This document shows positions 1 to 4,597 of a stretch of DNA of 5,620 nucleotides, one piece after another (the first letter of the stretch is position 1; each line of letters begins with the position of its first letter). Source of the DNA: Micrococcales bacterium (lineage in GTDB: Bacteria; Actinomycetota; Actinomycetes; Actinomycetales; Dermatophilaceae). The notes beneath the pieces were generated by a model. It was not told the origin of the DNA, made no database searches, and saw nothing but the letters and a program-made list of their open reading frames with translations. The stretch spans positions 1-5,620 of the forward strand of contig PMJN01000440.1 in assembly GCA_003157445.1 (NCBI GenBank). Reading direction: 5' to 3'. The translations under genes were made by a program, and so were the position numbers.

Positions 1-712
1 CAAGCTCGACACCACCGAGCTTGACCAGCTCGGGCGTGCACGCAAGGTCGTTGTGACCAAGGACGACACGACCATCGTGGAGGGTGCTGGAGACGCTGAC
101 CAGATTGCTGGCCGCGTCAACCAGATCCGCGCGGAGATCGACAAGTCCGACTCGGACTACGACCGTGAGAAGCTCCAGGAGCGCCTGGCCAAGCTTGCCG
201 GTGGCGTTGCAGTCATCAAGGCGGGCGCGGCCACTGAGGTCGAGCTCAAGGAGCGTAAGCACCGCATCGAGGACGCAGTCCGCAATGCCAAGGCTGCTGT
301 CGAAGAGGGAATCGTCGCCGGTGGCGGCGTGGCTCTCGTGCAGGCCACAGATGCTGCATTCATCAACCTCAAGCTTGAGGGCGACGAGGCAACTGGTGCG
401 AACATTGTTCGCGTCGCTTCCGAGGCGCCGCTCAAGCAGATCGCCATCAACAGCGGTATGGAGGGTGGGGTTGTGGCCGAGAAGGTTCGCAATCTGCCGT
501 CCGGTTGGGGTCTGAACGCGGCCAACGGCGAGTACGTTGACCTGATCGCCGAGGGCATCATCGACCCGGCCAAGGTCACGCGCTCGGCGCTGCAGAACGC
601 CGCGTCAATTGCCGCCCTGTTCCTGACCACTGAGGTCGTCATCGCCGACAAGCCCGAAAAGGCCGCTCCAGCGGCCCCGGGTGGCGACGAGATGGGTGGC
701 ATGGGCTTCTAG
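1..712 (+). CDS. groEL: 60 kDa chaperonin GroEL, C-terminal part (5' end outside window)
   Basis: This is the large subunit of the cytoplasmic chaperonin, which folds proteins inside an ATP-driven double ring capped by GroES. Frame 2 is open from the window edge to TAG at 710-712, giving 236 residues, roughly the last 44% of a ~540-residue protein. Visible parts are the end of the apical domain ([18 protein letters not shown], then [10 protein letters not shown]), the returning intermediate domain and the C-terminal equatorial domain. The cpn60 signature [12 protein letters not shown] lies at about 293-328, and the IEDA motif just before it carries the Asp (codon 272-274) equivalent to the ATPase aspartate of E. 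coli GroEL. The tail ends EMGGMGF, the Gly/Met-rich type found in the main, usually groES-unlinked actinobacterial GroEL rather than the His-rich tail of the second copy; assigning it to that copy is inference. The GTG at 53 is an internal Val. No truncation or frameshift is seen inside the window. Confidence 0.97.
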   Translation, partial: KLDTTELDQLGRARKVVVTKDDTTIVEGAGDADQIAGRVNQIRAEIDKSDSDYDREKLQERLAKLAGGVAVIKAGAATEVELKERKHRIEDAVRNAKAAVEEGIVAGGGVALVQATDAAFINLKLEGDEATGANIVRVASEAPLKQIAINSGMEGGVVAEKVRNLPSGWGLNAANGEYVDLIAEGIIDPAKVTRSALQNAASIAALFLTTEVVIADKPEKAAPAAPGGDEMGGMGF

Positions 713-735
713 CTCCCGCCAACAGCTCACAAGCA

Positions 736-769
736 GAGGGCGGTTCCCCCAGTTGGGGGGGCCGCCCTT
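736..769 (+). terminator. Intrinsic terminator of groEL
   Basis: A 14-bp hairpin lies 24 bases after the groEL stop. The outer arm AGGGCGG (737-743) pairs with CCGCCCT (762-768). The inner arm TTCCCCC (744-750) pairs with GGGGGGG (755-761) using two G-U pairs, and the loop is AGTT. No T-run follows (TCGCGTCG). Terminators lacking a U-tract are common in actinobacteria, so this is a credible end for the groEL transcript. Confidence 0.85.
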
Positions 770-823
770 CGCGTCGTCCTGATCCGCCGTGCGGCCCCCC
801 GACCAGCCATGTCCCAAGCAGTG

Positions 824-867
824 GCTCAGGGGCCGCTCAGAGTTCTCTAAGGGTTGTCTTAAGGGCG
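824..867 (+). promoter_or_regulatory. Four tandem 11-bp direct repeats, probable OmpR/PhoB-family response-regulator operator
   Basis: Four units follow each other without gaps: GCTCAGGGGCC (824-834), GCTCAGAGTTC (835-845), TCTAAGGGTTG (846-856) and TCTTAAGGGCG (857-867). The shared pattern is roughly NCTNAGGG; neighbouring units agree at about 7 of 11 positions. An 11-bp head-to-tail spacing is what winged-helix OmpR-family regulators recognise, and the mycobacterial MprA box is likewise described as loose direct repeats on an 11-bp period. The last unit ends 16 bases before a -10-like hexamer, so it covers the -35 position, as for an activator-dependent promoter. The regulator's identity is inference; an MprB-like kinase is encoded at the right end of the window. 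Confidence 0.55.
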
Positions 868-880
868 AACCTGACTGTGC

Positions 881-889
881 TGATGAAAT
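881..889 (+). promoter_or_regulatory. Candidate extended -10 element
   Basis: TGA at 881-883 directly precedes TGAAAT (884-889), which matches TATAAT at four of six positions and forms a TGN-extended -10. There is no TTGACA-like -35; that place (861-866, AAGGGC) is inside the last 11-bp repeat, consistent with activator dependence. Transcription would start near 896 and read into the short permease-like frame at 1028. Confidence 0.4.
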
Positions 890-1027
890 GGGTCGACCCA
901 AGGGTTGGAAGCGGCTCAGAGATGCTCTGCGGCCGATCGCCAACTCCCCGGGAGAGCTCATACGTACGCCTGCCACCACGATCTGGATCGAGGCAGTGAC
1001 CGCGCTGCCGGCTGCGAGGGCGGTCGG

Positions 1028-1270
1028 GTGGTCAAAGACCTGTTGCTCATCGCGCTGCTGGGTGCTCTTCTCGGGGTGGGCCTTGCTCTGGTGTTCGGCG
1101 TCGCTCTGCAGCGTTGGCAGGCGGACTCGGGCATCGAGGTGTTGTCGGTGCCGTCTGTACAGCTGCTGCTCTTCGTGGTGCTGGCGGGCTTGGTCGGAGT
1201 GCTGGCCGCGGTCTGGCTGGCGCGGCGCGCGGCCAAGCTGGACGTTTTGTGGGCCATCACGACTGACTGA
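1028..1270 (+). pseudogene. C-terminal remnant of an FtsX/MacB-type ABC transporter permease
   Basis: From GTG 1028 the frame encodes 80 residues with two hydrophobic segments (LLLIALLGALLGVGLALVFG, and LLLFVVLAGLVGVLAAVW) separated by a polar stretch. It ends in ARRAAKLDVLWAITTD, which resembles the extreme C-terminus of actinobacterial FtsX-like permeases (typically PARRAARLDVLRAI). Family members usually have several hundred residues and four or more membrane helices plus a partner ATPase; here everything before the last two helices is missing. At two usually conserved positions the residue differs in a way explained by one C-to-T change (Pro to Leu in WLARRAA, Arg to Trp in LDVLWAI), which suggests relaxed constraint. 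Just upstream another frame reads ARAVGWS (about 1014-1034), similar to the LRAVGMS motif that precedes this region in full permeases, hinting at an internal deletion with frameshift. GAGGG at 1016-1020 lies 7 bases before GTG, so a small two-helix protein could still be made. Confidence 0.6.
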
Positions 1271-1303
1271 GGATGTCGGGTCGATTAGGGTCGGCAGCCA
1301 GAG

Positions 1304-1311
1304 AAAGGGAG
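1304..1311 (+). promoter_or_regulatory. Ribosome binding site deciding a TTG start
   Basis: AAAGGGAG lies 6 bases before TTG 1318. It supports TTG as the start instead of the in-frame ATG at 1273, which has no comparable site and would add 15 residues ahead of the conserved AIWIDPPSWP beginning. Confidence 0.7.
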
Positions 1312-1317
1312 CAGGCC

Positions 1318-2097
1318 TTGGCGATCTGGATCGACCCACCAAGCTGGCCCGCGCACGGGCGGCTGTGGTCTCACGTGATCAGCGACACGTCCTACGACGA
1401 GCTGCGCGCGTTCGCTGCACAGGCGGGCATTCCTGAGCGGGGGTATGACGGCGATCATTTTGACGTCCCGCAGGAGTCGTACGCCGCCCTGGTCGCGGCT
1501 GGCGCACGGCCCACGGGAGGCAAAAACCTCGCCAACCTTCTGCGGGACAGCGGGCTGCGGTTCCAGAAGCGCAAGGGGGAGCGACCGCTGGCGGCGTACC
1601 ACAACGTGCTGCCCCAGGTAGAGGTCGAGCACAGCCTGCATCTGGTTGCCTCACGCCTGGCGACCCCCAACGAGCTCACCGCAGCTGCAGCGGTCTTCGT
1701 CACCGACGCCAATGGCGCTCTGCTGCTGGTGCGCACTGTGGTCCGCGATGCCTGGGGGGCTCCGGCGGGCGGGCGTGAACCAGGCGAGACGGTCTTGGAG
1801 TGTGCGACCCGGGAAACCTGGGAGGAGACGGGTCTGAGCATCGATGCTGCGGCGCTGAGAGCCTGCGGCTATGAGCGGGTGACATTCGACGCGGCCTCGA
1901 CCGGCCGCTGGCCGTTCCGTCGTAACTATGTCGCCTGCTTCGCCACTGTTCTGGATGTTGTCAGGCCACCGGTCGCGCCGATTGGGGTTGACGTCGACGT
2001 CGCCGAGTGGGTGAGTTGGGCAGAGGCCGAGCGGCGTTGCAGTGGCGAGTTCTGGTGGCCATTGTTCGCCCATGTCCACGGTCACGCTCGCGGCTGA
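1318..2097 (+). CDS. DUF4031-Nudix hydrolase fusion protein
   Basis: The protein has 259 residues, starting at TTG 1318. Residues 1-85 are a DUF4031 domain of unknown function: AIWIDPPSWPAHGRLWSHVI at 2-21, then SDTSYDELRAFA, and a Tyr-Asp-x-Asp-His-Phe-Asp-Val-Pro motif at 43-51 that is rich in possible metal or phosphate ligands. Residues 120-259 are a Nudix domain. Its Nudix box runs from Gly151 to Leu173, with Gly151, Glu157 and the helix RETWEETGL (165-173) carrying the metal-binding glutamates; it is canonical except for Thr at the first hydrophobic position of the REUxEExGU helix. Nudix enzymes hydrolyse a nucleoside diphosphate linked to another group, for example damaged nucleotides, dinucleoside polyphosphates or sugar nucleotides, in the cytoplasm; the substrate here cannot be read from sequence. 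The gene lies 47 bases after the permease remnant and converges on the HD hydrolase gene. No membrane segments or signal peptide are seen. Confidence 0.88.
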   Translation: MAIWIDPPSWPAHGRLWSHVISDTSYDELRAFAAQAGIPERGYDGDHFDVPQESYAALVAAGARPTGGKNLANLLRDSGLRFQKRKGERPLAAYHNVLPQVEVEHSLHLVASRLATPNELTAAAAVFVTDANGALLLVRTVVRDAWGAPAGGREPGETVLECATRETWEETGLSIDAAALRACGYERVTFDAASTGRWPFRRNYVACFATVLDVVRPPVAPIGVDVDVAEWVSWAEAERRCSGEFWWPLFAHVHGHARG

Positions 2098-2381
2098 TGC
2101 CGGCCTTGGTTGGTGCACCCTCCTTGAAGGTGTCGGCGCCTGCGCCTGCGACCGAAGGGTGTCGCCATGGCCTCTGGGGCAACCATGGCCCCAGTACTCG
2201 CCCTCATGTGTCTTGGCGCGAGTATCGGCAAAACCAAAGGTGAAGGGCCGTGGGCACCCCGGGTGATTCGGTGGACACCCCTTGCGACGAGATGCTCGTC
2301 CACAACCAGCATAGGTGGGACCAGTTATCTACAAGGGGGTGGCAGCTGAACAAAGGACGTCCGTGTTCTGAGGTGACGAAC
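2098..2381. other. Convergent intergenic region with no convincing gene
   Basis: These 284 bases separate the 3' ends of two converging genes. I see no tRNA, no long GC3-biased frame and no mobile-element ends. Small structures present are a 7-bp hairpin at 2174-2194, a near-identical pair GTGGGCACCCC (2250-2260) and GTGGACACCCC (2271-2281) repeated at 21-bp spacing, and a hairpin GACGAG-ATG-CTCGTC (2286-2300). A 67-codon GTG frame starts at 2250 behind an AAAGGTGAAGGG stretch but is unlike anything I recognise and runs antisense into the next gene; I do not call it. Confidence 0.5.
2174..2194. terminator. Possible terminator between convergent genes
   Basis: CTGGGGC (2174-2180) pairs with GCCCCAG (2188-2194) around the loop AACCATG. 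It lies 76 bases after the Nudix gene and 187 bases past the HD gene's end, so it could stop either transcript. The stem is only 7 bp and no T-run follows, so this is a weak call. Confidence 0.3.
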
Positions 2382-3044
2382 TTAGGCGTCGACGCGCAGA
2401 CGGCTCAGTTCACGGCCCAGGTTAATCCTGGCGGGAGTCTCCCAGCTGTGTAGGGCGTGTGATGTCCGATAGATCCTGTCGCGGTGCATCAACGGCCCGA
2501 GAATGGCTGTACGACCCTTCCGGTAGTCCGAGTCCGGGACATGTGCGAACTCCTGGCGAACCTGGTCACAGTAGCTGTCGAACCGCTCCTGTTTCGCAGA
2601 CAGGATCCATAGGTCGGCGTCGTGAAGCGCAGCGTCAAGGGGTTGTGCGGCATCGGTGTCGTGTCTGGCGGTGAGCTGGATCAGCCGCTCGATGGCGTTG
2701 ATGTCACCGTCTCGCAAACTCAGCTCTTTCAAGGCGCCCCGAGCGAGTGTGGCACTGTCAGCCTCGTTGGACCCCGCACTTGATGCAGGGTCATAGATCG
2801 CGTCATGAAACCACGCCGCTAGCCGGGCGACCGAGCATTGACGGTCGTCGATCTCCTGGGCTTCTTCTAGCTCCTCAAGCGCCCCGAACATCTCCACCAG
2901 GTGTGTGGTCGTGTGATAGCGCCGAGCGGGTTCGTTCCAGCGCGCCAGCAGGTCCCTGCCTATGCGTTCGACGACGTCGCTGCTAGGGACGTGCGTCGCG
3001 ATGCGATGCACGTCCATGGTCCACCAGGTGATCAGCGCAGCCAT
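2382..3044 (-). CDS. HD-superfamily metal-dependent phosphohydrolase (COG4339-like)
   Basis: This 220-residue cytoplasmic protein has the features of the predicted HD-domain phosphohydrolases of the COG4339 group, which are about 200 residues long and biochemically little characterised. The N-terminal helix contains the conserved Trp region (ITWWTM), then ARRYHTTTHL with Tyr43, His44 and His48. The HD pair is His80-Asp81 in AAWFHDAIYD, followed by an SNE triplet (92-94), TARHD (125-129) and HDADLWIL with Asp142 and Asp144. EFAHVPDSDYRKGR and RDRIYRTSH near the C-terminus also fit the group. HD proteins typically remove phosphate from nucleotides; the substrate here is unknown. The start at 3044 keeps the conserved N-terminal Trp; ATG 3017 is an alternative that would lose it. 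The only ribosome site before 3044 is a weak GGATT. A 20-bp hairpin ends 13 bases upstream of the start, which raises the question of how the gene is transcribed. It follows the protease gene on the same strand. Confidence 0.85.
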   Translation of the reverse strand: MAALITWWTMDVHRIATHVPSSDVVERIGRDLLARWNEPARRYHTTTHLVEMFGALEELEEAQEIDDRQCSVARLAAWFHDAIYDPASSAGSNEADSATLARGALKELSLRDGDINAIERLIQLTARHDTDAAQPLDAALHDADLWILSAKQERFDSYCDQVRQEFAHVPDSDYRKGRTAILGPLMHRDRIYRTSHALHSWETPARINLGRELSRLRVDA

Positions 3045-3057
3045 GGAATCCAGTCTG

Positions 3058-3101
3058 TCAGTTCGCCAGCCACCCGGATCACCGGGTGGCTGGCGAACTG
3101 A
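3058..3101 (-). terminator. Perfect 20-bp hairpin after the protease gene, abutting the HD gene
   Basis: Bases 3058-3077 (TCAGTTCGCCAGCCACCCGG) are exactly complementary to 3082-3101, with the 4-base loop ATCA on the + strand. The hairpin lies 21 bases beyond the protease stop and 13 bases before the HD gene's ATG. There is no T-run on either side. It most likely terminates the kinase-protease transcript, but it could instead be a processing or mRNA-stabilising stem in a shared transcript. Confidence 0.7.
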
Positions 3102-3103
3102 AA

Positions 3104-3119
3104 CGCCGTGAGTTCGGCG
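3104..3119 (-). terminator. Small hairpin just after the protease stop
   Basis: CGCCG (3104-3108) pairs with CGGCG (3115-3119) around the loop TGAGTT, 3 bases past the protease stop codon and 2 bases from the 20-bp hairpin. With only 5 bp it is probably an accessory stem to the larger structure. Confidence 0.35.
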
Positions 3120-3122
3120 CTA

Positions 3123-4550
3123 CTACCTTGCCGGCAGGGTGATGAGGGTGACACTGACGTCCTGGCTCTGACCACTACGCAAGAACTTTAGGGTGACCTT
3201 GTCGCCCACATTGTGCTGGCGTACCTGGGCGACCAGCGACAGGGACCCGTCGATGGAGTTGCCGTCCACGGCGATAATGGCGTCGTTGGCTTGCAGCCCT
3301 GCCTTGTCGGCGGGGGTTCCGCTGACGACATTAGTAAGCACGGCTGCGGCGCGCTTGGCTGAACCGTAGGTGACGACGCCGTCTTTTGAAGAGACCCCGA
3401 GGTAGGGGTGGGTGGCCTTGCCGGTGGAGATCAGCTGGCTGGCGATCGACCGGGCCTCGTTTACCGGGATGGCGAAACCGATCCCGATGTTGCCGCTCTG
3501 AGAGGACGTACCGCCAGAGGACCCGAGCGAGGCGATGGCCGAGTTGATCCCGATCAGCTGGCCACTGGCGTTGACCAGCGCGCCGCCACTGTTGCCTGGG
3601 TTGATCGCGGCACTGGTCTGGATTGCGTTGCTCACGACCGGGTCTGCGGTCTGTGTGGCGTTGGGGTTACTGGACTGGTCTGAGGTACTGACAGGCCGGT
3701 TGAGCGCGCTGACGATGCCAGTGGTCACAGTGCCGGCTAGACCCAGCGGGTTGCCGACGGCCATGACCTGGTCGCCGACCTTAATGACGCTGGAATCGCC
3801 CAAAGCAATGGCCTTGAGATCACTGGGCGCGTTGGTCAGCTTGATGACCGCCAGGTCTGTGGAGGAGTCGGTGCCCACGACCGTCGCGTCAAAGGTCCGG
3901 TTGTCGGCCAGGGTCACCGAGATCTGGGAGCCTGTCCCGCCGGCTGCCACTACGTGGTTGTTGGTCAGGATGTGGCCAGAGCTGTCGAAGATGACACCGG
4001 AGCCCTGCCCGCTAGCCTGGCTGCCGGTCACGGTAATGGCCACCACGCTGGGCGAGACCACACCGGCCGTGACCGACCAGTTGGGGGCCGAGGCGTTGGC
4101 CTGCACCACCGGCGACGCTGAGGTGGTCGCCCTGGCAGCGGTCTGGGCAACGGAAGAGGTCGTGACATTGTTGCGCGTCACGGCATACGTCCCCGTGCTG
4201 GCCAGGACTGCCGCGACCAGGGCGATGGCGCCGGCCTCGGCTAGCCTGCGGGGTTTGGCCGAGCGATTCGGTCTTGCTCCGGGGTTCGTGAACGAGCCGG
4301 GGCCCGGCTCGTTCGAAGTCTGTGGAACCGCTGGGGGGTAGGCAGGGTACTGCATCTGTGTCTGCGTCTGTTCGTACCAGAGCGGGCCGGTGTGCTGCGA
4401 ACTGTCCCCGGGTGGTTGTGATGACCAAGATGACTGCGCTGGCGTGCCCTGCGGGGTTGAGCTCTGCGGGGTTGAGCTCTGAGGTGGCGTGCCCTGAGGT
4501 GGCATGCCATCTGTGGGCTCTGGGAACGGGGGCGGCGGCTGCTGAGTCAT
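3123..4550 (-). CDS. Membrane-anchored HtrA/PepD-like trypsin-type serine protease with PDZ domain
   Basis: This 475-residue protein of the DegP/HtrA family (S1C peptidases) degrades or refolds damaged proteins outside the membrane. ATG 4550 is chosen because AAGGAG (4557-4562) lies 6 bases upstream; a longer frame to 4661 would overlap the kinase gene. Residues 1-100 are a disordered cytoplasmic Pro/Gln/Ser-rich region including five pentapeptide repeats. PRRLAE then leads into one membrane helix (about 106-125). The protease domain spans about 157-375 with the triad His199 (LTNNHVV), Asp232 (STDLAVIKL) and Ser321 (NPGNSGGAL); the catalytic residues are intact. A PDZ domain (about 383-470) contains YLGV and NVVSGTPADKAGL, followed by DAIIAVDG. 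The gene follows the histidine kinase gene by 43 bases, as pepD follows mprB in mycobacteria, suggesting joint envelope-stress function. The symbol pepD would fit, but orthology was not tested. Confidence 0.93.
   Translation of the reverse strand: MTQQPPPPFPEPTDGMPPQGTPPQSSTPQSSTPQGTPAQSSWSSQPPGDSSQHTGPLWYEQTQTQMQYPAYPPAVPQTSNEPGPGSFTNPGARPNRSAKPRRLAEAGAIALVAAVLASTGTYAVTRNNVTTSSVAQTAARATTSASPVVQANASAPNWSVTAGVVSPSVVAITVTGSQASGQGSGVIFDSSGHILTNNHVVAAGGTGSQISVTLADNRTFDATVVGTDSSTDLAVIKLTNAPSDLKAIALGDSSVIKVGDQVMAVGNPLGLAGTVTTGIVSALNRPVSTSDQSSNPNATQTADPVVSNAIQTSAAINPGNSGGALVNASGQLIGINSAIASLGSSGGTSSQSGNIGIGFAIPVNEARSIASQLISTGKATHPYLGVSSKDGVVTYGSAKRAAAVLTNVVSGTPADKAGLQANDAIIAVDGNSIDGSLSLVAQVRQHNVGDKVTLKFLRSGQSQDVSVTLITLPAR
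4434..4508 (-). repeat. 15-bp tandem repeats coding five pentapeptides in the protease N-terminus
   Basis: Residues 15-39 of the protease read GMPPQ, GTPPQ, SSTPQ, SSTPQ, GTPAQ, five in-frame units of 15 bases. Two central units are identical on the + strand (CGGGGTTGAGCTCTG at 4452-4466 and 4467-4481), and two more nearly so (GAGGTGGCGTGCCCT at 4481-4495 and GAGGTGGCATGCCAT at 4496-4510). The period is a multiple of three, so copy-number change would keep the frame. Confidence 0.85.
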
Positions 4551-4556
4551 GGGAGT

Positions 4557-4562
4557 CTCCTT
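4557..4562 (-). promoter_or_regulatory. Ribosome binding site fixing the protease start
   Basis: AAGGAG on the - strand, 6 bases before ATG 4550. It is a near-ideal site and decides for 4550 over the longer frame that would start inside the kinase gene. Confidence 0.85.
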
Positions 4563-4568
4563 CGGTCG

Positions 4569-4597
4569 ATAAGCCAAGTCAATCCCATTAATGTCAA
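4569..4597 (-). promoter_or_regulatory. Possible internal promoter before the protease gene
   Basis: On the - strand TTGACA (4592-4597) overlaps the kinase stop codon and is followed after 17 bases by GCTTAT (4569-4574). The -35 is perfect, but the -10 matches TATAAT at only three of six positions. The segment is AT-richer than its surroundings. It could let the protease be made independently of the kinase; the evidence is weak. Confidence 0.3.

Noticed and set aside
1273..1317. ATG 1273 as the start of the DUF4031-Nudix protein.
   Set aside because: TTG 1318 has a good ribosome site at 6-base spacing and places the conserved AIWIDPPSWP at the N-terminus. The 15 extra residues look non-coding.
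605..1342. A 245-codon frame on the - strand covering the groEL end, terminator and permease remnant.
   Set aside because: It crosses a strong terminator and a real gene on the other strand, is rich in Arg, Ser and Gln without domain features, and has no persuasive ribosome site.
789..1436. A 215-codon + strand frame across the promoter region and into the Nudix gene.
   Set aside because: It overlaps the DUF4031 coding start in another frame and is Cys/Arg/Trp-rich. Only a short stretch (ARAVGWS) looks like a real remnant, which I attribute to the decayed permease.
2098..2381. A tRNA or other structured RNA in the convergent gap.
   Set aside because: No TTCRA-type T-loop, acceptor stem or CCA could be found; only short hairpins are present.
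2250..2453. A 67-codon GTG-start small protein with a plausible ribosome site.
   Set aside because: It is unrecognised, loses GC3 bias after about 20 codons, and its last 72 bases are antisense to the HD gene. It is kept only as a low-interest observation.
3535..4341. A 268-codon open frame on the + strand opposite the protease gene.
   Set aside because: It is antisense to a protease with intact triad and PDZ domain. The translation is low-complexity and lacks any recognisable domain, as expected for a complementary frame of GC-rich coding DNA.
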